The notes under the pieces were generated by a model that was not told the origin of the DNA, made no database searches, and saw only the letters and a program-made list of their open reading frames with translations. From contig NZ_CP031413.1 in NCBI RefSeq assembly GCF_003367355.1, positions 2,026,921-2,090,920 of the forward strand: DNA of 64,000 bases. The letters run 5' to 3'. Origin of the DNA: Lysobacter sp. TY2-98. GTDB taxonomy: Bacteria > Pseudomonadota > Gammaproteobacteria > Xanthomonadales > Xanthomonadaceae. The position numbers were made by a program, and so were the translations under genes. Positions 43,151 to 52,138 of the stretch are shown here, one piece after another (within the stretch, counting starts at the first letter, position 1; each line of letters opens with the position of its first letter).

Positions 43151-45562
43151 TCAGTTGCCGCCGACCGCGCGCAGCTGCTGCTGGAGCTGTTCCATCGCCG
43201 CGTCGAACGGCGACTGGCCGCTGGCGATCGTCAGGCGACCCTCGACACCGAGCACCGCGAGCTCCTCGACGCTGGCCGCGAGCACGCGCATGCCGCGACG
43301 GTTTACCAGCAGCAGGCGCGAGGTGAGCGGGCTCACCCAGGCGACCTTCGCCGAGATGGGCTCGCCCTGCGCATCGGACAGGCGCACCCACGAGCCGACC
43401 TCGAGCTTGCGCACCTTCGCCATCCACTGCGGGTCGGCGCGCATCGTGTCGGTACCGCCCGCGAGCCAAAGACGCGTTTCCTGCTCGGGCTCATCACGCA
43501 CCGGCGCGGGCATCGGACGCACGCGACGCGCGGCGTCCGGATCGGCCAAGCCGCGGACGATGCCGGCGAGGCCGTGGCTGGCCGCGGTCGCGTCCAGGCC
43601 CGACGAGGCCAGGCATTCCGTCAGCGGCTCTTCGAGATCGAGCAGCTGGCGCACCAGCGAATCCCCTTCGGCACGCGAAGCCAGCACGTCGGCATGCGCG
43701 AGCGCGTCGCCCATCGCGATCGCATCGCGGAACCGCACGCTGTCCTCGCCGTCGCGCAGAAGCGTCTGCACGAGGTGGTGACGCCACGGTGTGATCAGGA
43801 AGTCGCCCACGGCCTGCGTCAGCGGCGTCTGCGCGAGGCGGCGCTGCAGCACGGTGTCGGCACGCGTACGGGCCTGCGCGAGGCGCTCGCGGCCGTAGCT
43901 CGCTTTCGCCGCGCGCTGCTCCTGCAGCTCCACGCGACGACGCTGCTGCGACAGCAGGTCCTCGAGCTCCGCGTAGGCCATCTCGAACACCGAGAGGTCT
44001 TCGTTGAACTCGGCGACGATGCGCTGCGACACCGCGGACGCGCGCTCCAGAAGCTCGCGCTCCTGCGGCGTGGCGCCGGTGTTGTCTTCGCATGCTTCGG
44101 TCAGCGCGTCGAGCAGGCGACGGGCCGGATGCTGGCTCTCGACGAACATGGAGTCGTCGTTGATCGCCACCTTCAGGTACGGCAGCACGAGGCGCGCGTA
44201 GACGCGACGGGCGCGGTCCTGCAGCGCATGCGTACGGAACAGCGATTCGAACAGCAGCGCGACCATGTCGACGGCGTCCTCATCGTCCGCCGACAGCGCG
44301 GTGTATTCCGGATGCAGGCCCATGCGACGCGCACCTTCGGCGAGATAGCCGCGGATCGCATCGGACAGCTTGCCGTTGACGCCGAGCGCACGCGCGAAAA
44401 TATCCGGCGGCTCGGCCTGCAACACCGAGGCGATGCTCGTGAGCTCGCGCGGCTGGAATTCGCGAAGCACGGGCGCGGCGCCATAACCGCCACCGCCCAT
44501 GCCGCCTGCGGAACCCGCGCCCATGCCGCCGGCGCCCATTCCGCCCGCACCACCGCCGGCCGAGCCATAGCCCGGCACGCCGTACTGCAGGCCGACCGGC
44601 GCCTTCGCCAGCGTGCGCACGCCGCCGTGCTGGCGCTCCATGCGCCACAGGCGGAGCTGCTCGCGCAGCGGCTCGAGCTCGGTGGAATGGCGATGACTGC
44701 CCGTGCCGTCGCCCAGCGAACGAGCGAGCGGCGCCTGCTGCGGATACGACGGGGCCTGCGGTGCGTACTGGGGTGCGTACTGCTGCGGTGCGTATTGATG
44801 CGGCGCATGCTGCTGCGGTGCCGGCGCGCCGTAGTACGGCGTCTCGTTCTGCGGCAGCACGGCCTGGGCGTCCGCTTCCGGGAGCGGGGCGCGCGGGGTT
44901 TCGATCTCGTCGCGATCGAACTTCGCGATCGCCGCTGGCGACCACGCCGACGTGCCATAGCCCGCGCGCGTCAGCACCGCACCCAGGTTCGGGTACAGCG
45001 CGTCGAGCATCGGCACGAGCTGCTGCTGGAACTGGCGGAACAGCACGCGGCCGAGCGGTTCCGAAATGCCCGCATTGCCGATCGCGCTGATCAGCGTCGA
45101 GCACAGCTTGCTCGGCGACACCGGATTCGGGCCGGCCGGCACGCGCATGGCGAGCGCGAGCTCCTCCATCTGCGTGCGCAGCGACTGCAGCTGCTGCTGA
45201 TAGCGTTTGTCGAGAATTTCGGTGAGGGCTTGCGCCTGCAGGTGCAGGTCGATCACCTCTTCCTCTATCAGGCCCAGCGTCATGCCGGACCGGATGAAGG
45301 GGTTGCGGAATTCGTCGAACGCCTGCGCGATCTGCTGGCGGAAATTCATCGTGTCCGACGCGCTGCGCGCGCGCAGCACGTTGACGCCCGCGAGTTCGTG
45401 ATAGGCGTCGGGGCCGGCCTCGGCGAGTTCCTTCTCGGCGGTGACGTAGAGCGAGGTCGGGAAGGTCCCGAGGCGCTCCACGGCGAGCCGCTTCAATGCT
45501 TCGAGCACGCGCGCGGGGTCGTGGCGCGAGTCGATTCCCTGATCAAAAAACGGGCTGGTCAC
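43151..45562 (-). CDS. DUF1631 family protein with low-complexity inserts
   Basis: 803 residues from GTG 45562 (GGAG eight bases upstream; VTSPFFDQGIDSRHDPARV). Conserved helical N-terminal region, then two low-complexity stretches: a Gln/Pro/Tyr/His-rich run with QYAPQ repeats (about bases 44741-44840) and a Gly/Met/Ala run with GAGGMGAGG-like repeats (about 44480-44580). The C-terminal half is the main DUF1631 region. No signal peptide or membrane segment, so cytoplasmic. Function unknown. Divergent from the nitroreductase and ended by a strong terminator, so it is a single-gene transcript. Confidence 0.88.
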   Translation of the reverse strand: MTSPFFDQGIDSRHDPARVLEALKRLAVERLGTFPTSLYVTAEKELAEAGPDAYHELAGVNVLRARSASDTMNFRQQIAQAFDEFRNPFIRSGMTLGLIEEEVIDLHLQAQALTEILDKRYQQQLQSLRTQMEELALAMRVPAGPNPVSPSKLCSTLISAIGNAGISEPLGRVLFRQFQQQLVPMLDALYPNLGAVLTRAGYGTSAWSPAAIAKFDRDEIETPRAPLPEADAQAVLPQNETPYYGAPAPQQHAPHQYAPQQYAPQYAPQAPSYPQQAPLARSLGDGTGSHRHSTELEPLREQLRLWRMERQHGGVRTLAKAPVGLQYGVPGYGSAGGGAGGMGAGGMGAGSAGGMGGGGYGAAPVLREFQPRELTSIASVLQAEPPDIFARALGVNGKLSDAIRGYLAEGARRMGLHPEYTALSADDEDAVDMVALLFESLFRTHALQDRARRVYARLVLPYLKVAINDDSMFVESQHPARRLLDALTEACEDNTGATPQERELLERASAVSQRIVAEFNEDLSVFEMAYAELEDLLSQQRRRVELQEQRAAKASYGRERLAQARTRADTVLQRRLAQTPLTQAVGDFLITPWRHHLVQTLLRDGEDSVRFRDAIAMGDALAHADVLASRAEGDSLVRQLLDLEEPLTECLASSGLDATAASHGLAGIVRGLADPDAARRVRPMPAPVRDEPEQETRLWLAGGTDTMRADPQWMAKVRKLEVGSWVRLSDAQGEPISAKVAWVSPLTSRLLLVNRRGMRVLAASVEELAVLGVEGRLTIASGQSPFDAAMEQLQQQLRAVGGN

Positions 45563-45666
45563 GGTACTTACTCCAGCGGGTGTCGCTGCTGCCGCAGGTT
45601 CGACTGGATTTGCAGGATAGTGGCAATCTGCGTCACTTCCTGCCTCCATTCACTGATCTGTGCGCC

Positions 45667-46272
45667 ATGTCCCAAGCGACCGAAACAACGCCGACAGGCG
45701 GCAATTTCCCGGCGTTGAATGCGCTCGACGCACGACGTTCCGTACCTGCAACCCAGTTATGTGACCCCGGTCCTGGTCACGCCGAGGTGATGCGCATGCT
45801 GCAGTCCGCCGTGCGTGTCCCCGATCACGGAAAACGGGTGCCGTGGCGCTTCATCCGCATCGAAGGCGCGGCCCGGGAGGCGCTCGGCGAACGCCTCGCT
45901 GCGCGAAGCCGCGAGCGCGATCCGGGCGCCAGCGACGCCGTGGTCGAGAAGGACCGCCAGCGCTTCCTGCATGCCCCGGTGATCCTCACCGTCGTGGCCA
46001 ACCAGGGCGAGGACGCGAAGATTCCGGCCAGCGAGCGTCTGCTCAGCGCGGGCTGCGTATGCTTCGCCCTCCTCCAGGCCGCGCAGGCGCTCGGGTTCGG
46101 TGCGGTCTGGCTGACGGGCTGGGCGGCCTACGACCCGGTGATCCGTCGCGTTCTCGGCGTGGCGGACGACGAAGTCGTCGCCGGCTTCATCCACATGGGA
46201 TCGATCCGCCAGCCCGCGCCCGAGCGCGACCGCCCCGATCCCGCGCTCCTGCTGACCGACTGGACACCCTGA
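45667..46272 (+). CDS. Nitroreductase family protein
   Basis: 201 residues from the ATG at 45667. FMN-binding nitroreductase fold of the YdjA type (small, about 180-200). Landmarks: LNALDARRSVPA near the N-terminus, VPDHGKRVPWRF (about 55-66), and the C-terminal LGFGAVWLTGWAAYD. Physiological electron acceptor unknown. It overlaps the start of the exonuclease gene by one base (TGATG). Confidence 0.9.
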   Translation: MSQATETTPTGGNFPALNALDARRSVPATQLCDPGPGHAEVMRMLQSAVRVPDHGKRVPWRFIRIEGAAREALGERLAARSRERDPGASDAVVEKDRQRFLHAPVILTVVANQGEDAKIPASERLLSAGCVCFALLQAAQALGFGAVWLTGWAAYDPVIRRVLGVADDEVVAGFIHMGSIRQPAPERDRPDPALLLTDWTP

Positions 46273-47213
46273 TGACCGCTGCGTCGACGACGCCCCGCAC
46301 GCTGCACCTCGTCGATGCGAGCGTCTACGTGTTCCGCGCCTGGCATTCGATGCCGAACGAATTCACCGACGTGGACGGTCATCCGACCAACGCGGTGCAC
46401 GGCTTCGCGCGGTTCCTGCTCGAGCTGATGGAGCGGGCCCAACCGGAGCACATCGTCGTCGCCTTCGACGAAGCGCTGGACAGCTGTTTCCGCAATCGCC
46501 TCTACCCGGCCTACAAGGCCAATCGCGAGCCGGCGCCGGACGAGCTCAAGCGCCAGTTCGCGGCGTGCAAGGACCTCTGCGTCGCGATGGGCCTCACCAT
46601 CCTCGCGCACACCGACTACGAAGCGGACGACCTGATCGGCAGTGCACTGCACGTGGCGCGCGCGCATGGTTTCCGCGGCGTGATCGTATCGGCGGACAAG
46701 GACCTGTCGCAGCTGCTTGGCGATCACGACGAGCAGTGGGATTTCGCGCGCGGCCAGCGTTGGGGCGCTGCGGGCGTCCCCGCACGACACGGTGTTCGCG
46801 CCGACCAGATCGCCGACTACCTCGCACTCACTGGCGACGCGGTCGACAACATTCCCGGCGTGCCCGGCATCGGCTCGAAATCGGCGGCCGCGCTGCTCGC
46901 GCACTTCGGGACGCTGGACGAACTGCTGCGCCGCGTCGACGAAGTGCCCTACCTGTCTGCACTGCGCGGTGCCGCCCGTTGCGCGCAGCAGTTGCGCATG
47001 CATCGCGAGCAGGCCCTGCTCTGCCGCGCGCTCACCACGATCGCACTCGACGCGCCCTGCGAAGGCAGCGATGCGCAGTTCCGCCGCGGCACGACCCAGC
47101 GCGAAGCGCTATTGGATCTCTGCGAGCGCCTGCGTTTCGGCCCGCTGACGCGCCGACGCATCCATGCGGCCTGCGGCATCGACTTCATACCGGTGACGTC
47201 CGAGACCGTCTAG
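46272..47213 (+). CDS. 5'-3' exonuclease / flap endonuclease (Xni-like)
   Basis: 313 residues. Homologous to the N-terminal 5' nuclease domain of DNA polymerase I, as a stand-alone protein. Metal-binding acidic clusters: LVDASVYVFRAW, DYEADDLIGS, SADKDLSQLL; the helix-hairpin-helix region is ALTGDAVDNIPGVPGIGSKS. Starts in TGATG overlap with the nitroreductase. Enzymes of this type act on flaps or Okazaki primers; whether it is closer to Xni/ExoIX or another subgroup is not clear. Confidence 0.92.
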   Translation: MTAASTTPRTLHLVDASVYVFRAWHSMPNEFTDVDGHPTNAVHGFARFLLELMERAQPEHIVVAFDEALDSCFRNRLYPAYKANREPAPDELKRQFAACKDLCVAMGLTILAHTDYEADDLIGSALHVARAHGFRGVIVSADKDLSQLLGDHDEQWDFARGQRWGAAGVPARHGVRADQIADYLALTGDAVDNIPGVPGIGSKSAAALLAHFGTLDELLRRVDEVPYLSALRGAARCAQQLRMHREQALLCRALTTIALDAPCEGSDAQFRRGTTQREALLDLCERLRFGPLTRRRIHAACGIDFIPVTSETV

Positions 47214-47243
47214 CATCGACGGCAACGCCGTTCGCCTGCCGCC

Positions 47244-47828
47244 ATGACGCCCGATCACGACGCTCCGCTCGAAACCCTGCACGAAGGCCGCTGGCTGCGC
47301 CTCGTCAAACGCGGCCGCTGGGAGTATGCCGAGCGCGTGCACGGCCACGGCATGGCGGTGATCATCGTCGCCGCGACGCCCGACGATGAAGTCGTGTTCG
47401 TCGAGCAGTACCGCGTGCCGCTGGGCAAGGCGACGATCGAAATGCCCGCGGGCCTCGTCGGCGATGTCGACGACGACGACACGCTGATCGACGCCGCGCG
47501 GCGCGAGCTCATCGAGGAGACCGGCTGGGAAGCCTCGCAGCTTGAAGTGCTGCTGATCGGCCCGACCACCGCCGGCATGAGCAGCGAACGCATCGCCTTC
47601 GTTCGCGCGACGGGCCTGGTGCGCGTCGGAGAAGGCGGCGGCATCGACGACGAAGGCATCACCGTGCACCACGTGCCGCGTGCCGAAGCGCCGGCGTGGC
47701 TGATGCGCAAGCACGCGGAAGGCTACGAGGTCGACCTCAAGCTCTGGGGTGGCCTGTGGATGCTCGAACGCAACCCGGACGGCACGCCGCTGGATCCCGC
47801 GCGCTTGGGCGGCGAGCGCATCGCCTAA
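47244..47828 (+). CDS. NUDIX hydrolase (ADP-ribose pyrophosphatase-like)
   Basis: 194 residues. NUDIX box: GLVGDVDDDDTLIDAARRELIEETGW (landmarks GLVGD at about 72 and ARRELIEETGW at about 87-97), with the Glu residues needed for metal binding in REL-x-EE. The N-terminal part has an aromatic-rich beta region (WLRLVKRGRWEYAERV) similar to ADP-ribose pyrophosphatases of the NudF/NudE group. Substrate not certain. Same strand as galE, 28 bp upstream. Confidence 0.9.
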   Translation: MTPDHDAPLETLHEGRWLRLVKRGRWEYAERVHGHGMAVIIVAATPDDEVVFVEQYRVPLGKATIEMPAGLVGDVDDDDTLIDAARRELIEETGWEASQLEVLLIGPTTAGMSSERIAFVRATGLVRVGEGGGIDDEGITVHHVPRAEAPAWLMRKHAEGYEVDLKLWGGLWMLERNPDGTPLDPARLGGERIA

Positions 47829-47856
47829 GATTCCCCGGCCTTCCCGGGAAGCGATC

Positions 47857-48828
47857 ATGCACATCCTCGTCTGCGGTGGCGCCGGCTATGTCGGCTCGCA
47901 CGCCTGCCTCGCGCTCTCGCGCGCGGGCTTCGACGTCACCGTCCTCGATAACATGCTGACCGGCCACCGCGAAGCGGTGCGTTGGGGACGACTGGTCGAC
48001 GGCGACCTCCTGCGCCCGGAGACGCTCGACGCGGCGTTCGATCGCAAGGTCGACGCCGTCATGCACTTCTGCGCGCGCTCGCTGGTCGGCGAATCGGTCA
48101 CCGATCCGTACGCGTACTACCAGAACAACGTGACCGGCACGCTCAACCTGCTGGAAGCGATGAAGCGCCATGGCGTCGACAAGCTGGTTTTTTCGTCGAC
48201 CGCGGCGGTGTTCGGCAATCCGGTCAGCGACGTCATCGACGAAACGCATCCGACGAATCCGATCAACCCATACGGCGCGTCGAAGCTGATGGTCGAGCGC
48301 CTGCTCGCAGATGCCGCCAACGCGTACGGACTGCGCTCGGTCGCACTGCGCTACTTCAATGCGGCCGGCGCAGCGGCGGATGAAGGCATCGGGGAATCGC
48401 ACGATCCGGAAACACATCTGATCCCGAATGCGCTCAAGGCGGCGAACGGCGAAGGCACGGGCCTCAAGGTATTCGGCAACGACTACCCGACGCACGATGG
48501 CACCTGCGTGCGCGACTACGTGCACGTGCTCGACCTCGCCGACGCGCACCTGCGTGCGCTCGACTGGATGGACCGCGAGCCCGGCGCGCACCGTTTCAAC
48601 CTGGGCAACGGCAATGGCTTCTCCGTGCTCGACGTCATCGAAGCAGCACGCCGCGTGACCGGCATCGACATTCCCTACGAGATCGCACCGCGGCGTGCCG
48701 GCGATCCGCCGGTGCTGGTCGCATCGAGCGCGCGTGCGCGCGAACATCTCGGCTGGACGCCGCGATTCGATCGCATCGAGCCGATCATCGAGACCGCCTG
48801 GGCCTGGCATCGCGCGCCGGCGTACTGA
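47857..48828 (+). CDS. galE: UDP-glucose 4-epimerase (GalE-type SDR)
   Basis: 323 residues from the ATG at 47857. NAD-binding motif CGGAGYVGSH (6-15). Catalytic pair Y139 and K143 (YGASK), with Ser in SSTAAVFG (about 113-120). The substrate loop includes ALRYFNAAGA. It is the GalE/extended-SDR family; it likely supplies UDP-galactose or a related sugar nucleotide. Ends with a terminator. Confidence 0.9.
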   Translation: MHILVCGGAGYVGSHACLALSRAGFDVTVLDNMLTGHREAVRWGRLVDGDLLRPETLDAAFDRKVDAVMHFCARSLVGESVTDPYAYYQNNVTGTLNLLEAMKRHGVDKLVFSSTAAVFGNPVSDVIDETHPTNPINPYGASKLMVERLLADAANAYGLRSVALRYFNAAGAAADEGIGESHDPETHLIPNALKAANGEGTGLKVFGNDYPTHDGTCVRDYVHVLDLADAHLRALDWMDREPGAHRFNLGNGNGFSVLDVIEAARRVTGIDIPYEIAPRRAGDPPVLVASSARAREHLGWTPRFDRIEPIIETAWAWHRAPAY

Positions 48829-48832
48829 TACG

Positions 48833-48858
48833 AAAAAGGCGAGCCGAGGCCCGCCTTT
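48833..48858. terminator. Intrinsic terminator between galE and pip
   Basis: AAAAAGGCG-A-GCC and GGC-C-CGCCTTTTT form a stem with a single A/C mismatch and a 2-base loop region, followed by TTTT on the plus strand and preceded by AAAAA, so it works for both convergent genes. Confidence 0.85.
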
Positions 48859-48876
48859 TTTTTCGACAACTGCCAA

Positions 48877-49821
48877 TCAACCCGCGAAGCGGTCCGTCGC
48901 ATTCACCAGCGCGTCGATGTTCTCCGCCTCGAACGCCGAATGTCCCGATGCGGGTGAGATCACCAGTTGCGCCTGCGGCAGCGCCTGCTTCAGGTCGTAG
49001 GCGTTCTGCACCGGGCAGACCACGTCGTAACGCCCGTGGACGATGAACGTCGGGATGTGCGCGATGCGCGGGGCGTCGCGCAGGAGCTGGTCGTCGACTT
49101 CGAAGAAGCCGCTGTGAACGAAGTAGTGGTTCTCGATGCGCGCGAAGGCGAGCGCGAACTCGGCTTCGTCGTGCGCCGCGGTGAAGTCGGGGTCGTAGTG
49201 CAGGAATGACGTCGCGCCTTCCCACACGCTCCAGGCGCGCGCGGCGGCGAGGCGCGTGGCCGGATCGTCGCTGGTGAGGCGGCGATGGAAGGCGCTGATC
49301 AGGTCGTGGCGTTCGACCGGTGGAATCGCCGCGAGGTAGTGCTGCCACGCTTCCGGGAACAGGCGCGACGCACCTTCCTGGTAGAACCATTCCAGTTCCC
49401 AGCGCCGCAGCATGAAGATGCCGCGCAGCACGAGTTCGGTCGCGCGGTGCGGATGCGTCTGTGCGTACGCCAGCGCGAGCGTCGAACCCCAGGAGCCGCC
49501 GAACACCTGCCACTTGTCGATGCCCAGGTGCTCGCGCAGGGTTTCGATGTCGGCGACGAGATGCCAGGTCGTGTTGTCGACGAGGTCGGCATGCGGCGTC
49601 GAACGCCCGGAACCGCGCTGGTCGAAGAGCACGATGCGGTACTTCGCCGGATCGTGGAATTGCCGCATCTTCGGGCTGCATCCACCGCCCGGGCCACCGT
49701 GCAGGATGACCACCGGCTTGCCGTTCGGATTGCCGCACTGCTCGTAGTACAGCGTGTGGCGGTCGTCGACCTGGAGCATGCCGCTGTCGAACGGCTCGAT
49801 CTCGGGATAGAGGCTGCGCAT
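48877..49821 (-). CDS. pip: Proline iminopeptidase (prolyl aminopeptidase)
   Basis: 314 residues. Serine peptidase family S33, alpha/beta hydrolase. Oxyanion region ILHGGPGGG (39-47), nucleophile S110 in GGSWGS, then DPDFTAAHDEAEFAL lid region and HGRYDVVCP with the catalytic Asp (about 266-274), and the His in SGHSAFE. Removes N-terminal proline from peptides in the cytoplasm. Convergent with galE; prmC is upstream. Confidence 0.95.
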   Translation of the reverse strand: MRSLYPEIEPFDSGMLQVDDRHTLYYEQCGNPNGKPVVILHGGPGGGCSPKMRQFHDPAKYRIVLFDQRGSGRSTPHADLVDNTTWHLVADIETLREHLGIDKWQVFGGSWGSTLALAYAQTHPHRATELVLRGIFMLRRWELEWFYQEGASRLFPEAWQHYLAAIPPVERHDLISAFHRRLTSDDPATRLAAARAWSVWEGATSFLHYDPDFTAAHDEAEFALAFARIENHYFVHSGFFEVDDQLLRDAPRIAHIPTFIVHGRYDVVCPVQNAYDLKQALPQAQLVISPASGHSAFEAENIDALVNATDRFAG

Positions 49822-49890
49822 GGCGTCGTGGATCCGGGAGCAGTCGGCAGTCTAGGCGTGGGCGTCGCGCGGCGGCATGTGCCGTCCGGG

Positions 49891-50706
49891 CTACGGTGAG
49901 CGACCGAGCGTGACGCGATCGCGATGTTCCAGATCCTGCGCGGTCGCGACGTCGAGCAGACCCGCATCCGTGAATACCTGGCGCACGGCGGCGCCCTGGT
50001 CGTAGCCGTGTTCGACCAGCAACCATCCGCCTTCGACCAGATGCGCGGTCGCGCCGGCGGCGATGACGCGGATCGCATCCAGCCCGTCCGCCCCGGATGA
50101 CAGCGCCGACGCCGGCTCGTGGCGAAGATCGCCGTGTGCGAGGTGCGGATCACTTGCCGCGATGTAGGGCGGATTGCTGACGATCACGTCGAAGTGCTCG
50201 TCCGCCACGGGCGCGTACCAGCTCCCTTCGCGGAAGTCGACGCGCGACAGACCGAGCCGCTTCGCGTTGCCGCGCGCGACCGCGAGCGCGTCCGCACTCG
50301 TGTCGGTGGCGATGACGTGCGCGCGCGGTCGCTCGGTCGCCAGCGCCAGTGCGATCGCACCGCTGCCGGTCCCGAGATCGGCGACGCGCGCATCGCCGGA
50401 CGGAATACGCTTCATCGCCAATTCGACGAGGCGCTCGGTTTCCGGCCGCGGAATCAGCGTCGCGGGCGTGACGTCGAGATCGAGCGTCCAGAAACCACGG
50501 CGTCCGACGAGATAAGCGACCGGCTCGCCGGCGATGCGGCGATCGACGAGTTCGCGAAAACCTTCGCGCGCGTGGACGTCGATCTCGTCGTCGCCGTGCG
50601 CGTAGAGCCACGCCGGTGAATGACCGAGCGCATGGGCGAGCAGAATTTCCGCTTCACCATCGGGAAGACGGGCGCGCGCCTCGCGCAGCAGCGCATCGAT
50701 CCGCAT
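49891..50706 (-). CDS. prmC: Peptide chain release factor N5-glutamine methyltransferase
   Basis: Methylates the GGQ glutamine of RF1 and RF2. The start [20 protein letters not shown] at 50706 gives 271 residues. SAM-binding motif [15 protein letters not shown] (about 108-122) and the active-site NPPY at 178-181. It is preceded by a diguanylate cyclase gene 25 bp away and is not linked to prfA or hemA. Confidence 0.95.
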   Translation of the reverse strand: MRIDALLREARARLPDGEAEILLAHALGHSPAWLYAHGDDEIDVHAREGFRELVDRRIAGEPVAYLVGRRGFWTLDLDVTPATLIPRPETERLVELAMKRIPSGDARVADLGTGSGAIALALATERPRAHVIATDTSADALAVARGNAKRLGLSRVDFREGSWYAPVADEHFDVIVSNPPYIAASDPHLAHGDLRHEPASALSSGADGLDAIRVIAAGATAHLVEGGWLLVEHGYDQGAAVRQVFTDAGLLDVATAQDLEHRDRVTLGRSP

Positions 50707-50731
50707 GCGGACGCTCCGGAATGACGAAGGA

Positions 50732-51964
50732 CTATGGTACGTCGAGCAACGCGTCGATCGACGCACCGACGCCGGCATCGTCCGCGCGGGGGGCAGGCAT
50801 CGCGACCACGCGATTGCGCCCTTCGTCCTTGGCGCGATACAGCGCGACGTCGGCACGGTGCATCGCCGCTTCCCAGTCCTCGCGGCCGCGCTGCAGCTCG
50901 GAGACACCGAAACTCGCGGTGACGGCGCGACCGATCGCCGCGATCGGTGTGTCGCACACCGCGGTGCGCAGGCGCTCGGCGACCGAAGTGGCCTCGACCA
51001 TCGAGGTTGACGGCAGCAGCAGCAGGAATTCCTCGCCGCCGAGGCGGAACGCGGTATCGACGTCGCGCAGCCCGCAGGCCACACGCAGTGCGGTCTCGCA
51101 GATGACGTCGTCGCCGGCCGCGTGGCCATACGTGTCGTTGACCGATTTGAAACCGTCGATGTCGACCATGACGAGCGCCAGCGGCGTGCCATAGCGCTCA
51201 CTGCGCGCCTGCTCGCGTTGTGCGTACTCGTACAGCGAGCGGCGGTTGAACAGGCCGGTCAGCGGATCGGAATGCACGAGGCGGCGCAGCTCCAGCTCCT
51301 TCGAACGGAACATGAGCAGCGCCAGGCCCATGGTCAGCACCGAGATGAAGACCAGGCCGAGCACGAACACCAGCGTCTGGAAGGGCTCGCGGGCGAATGC
51401 GCCGTCGGGCGTGTCGAACAGCAGGGCGTGGGCGATGCGGACGACGAGCACCGCGCTGTTGAACAGGAATGCGGCGGCGGCAAGGTTCTGGAAGCGCTCG
51501 CCGCGCGACGAGCCCGCGCGCCAGAGCATGAAGCCCGCAGCGGTGTCGAGCACGAGATAGATCGGAGCGAGCATCAGCACGCGCACCCGCAGTACGCCCC
51601 ACACGTCCGGGACGATGTAGCTGGCGCTGCCGGTGACCAGGGCCAGCACGGCCATTGGCATCCAATACGACCGGCGCCCGAGAAACACACGCACGCCCGC
51701 GAGCAGCAGCACGTGGACAAGCGTGACCATCCCATTGGCGACCGCCAGGGACTCGCGCTTGGGCAGGTCCAGGCCGAGGCCCAGCGTGAGGTGCGCCAGC
51801 AGATGCGCGATGCCCGCGGCCAGACCTGCGGCGCCCCAGAACACCAGCGCGCTGCTGCGCATGCCGGCCAGCCGGATGCCCCCCATGGTCCCGGCCAGCA
51901 GCAGCCCTGCCAGGCCGGTGACGAAGGCGAGCGTCGCGGTGTCGAGTTGGCCGATCAGGTCCAT
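50732..51964 (-). CDS. Membrane-anchored diguanylate cyclase (GGDEF)
   Basis: 410 residues. Seven or so hydrophobic segments fill the first 220 residues, then a GGDEF domain: [14 protein letters not shown] start (about 231-244), GGEEF signature at 309-313, and an inhibitory I-site RDVD (300-303) five residues before it. Predicted active c-di-GMP synthase with product inhibition. The N-terminal membrane part has no named sensor that I recognise. It ends 25 bp before prmC. Confidence 0.93.
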   Translation of the reverse strand: MDLIGQLDTATLAFVTGLAGLLLAGTMGGIRLAGMRSSALVFWGAAGLAAGIAHLLAHLTLGLGLDLPKRESLAVANGMVTLVHVLLLAGVRVFLGRRSYWMPMAVLALVTGSASYIVPDVWGVLRVRVLMLAPIYLVLDTAAGFMLWRAGSSRGERFQNLAAAAFLFNSAVLVVRIAHALLFDTPDGAFAREPFQTLVFVLGLVFISVLTMGLALLMFRSKELELRRLVHSDPLTGLFNRRSLYEYAQREQARSERYGTPLALVMVDIDGFKSVNDTYGHAAGDDVICETALRVACGLRDVDTAFRLGGEEFLLLLPSTSMVEATSVAERLRTAVCDTPIAAIGRAVTASFGVSELQRGREDWEAAMHRADVALYRAKDEGRNRVVAMPAPRADDAGVGASIDALLDVP

Positions 51965-52138
51965 CGCGGATCCGGCAGTTCCCCAACCGAACTCATTGCA
52001 ATTTTTGTGCCGTCAAGGTGTTGACGCGGACTCGAGCGGCCCTCTTTGCGACATGGGCCGCATTTTTCTTGGAGCCCCTCCCCCGAAACGGCAGCGGGCG
52101 ACCCGAAGGCCGCCCGCTGGGTTTCCGGAGACGAGGTA

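Noticed and set aside
42914..45718. 934-residue frame opposite the DUF1631 gene
   Set aside because: The minus strand matches a known family and has a start with ribosome binding site and a terminator; the plus frame has neither.
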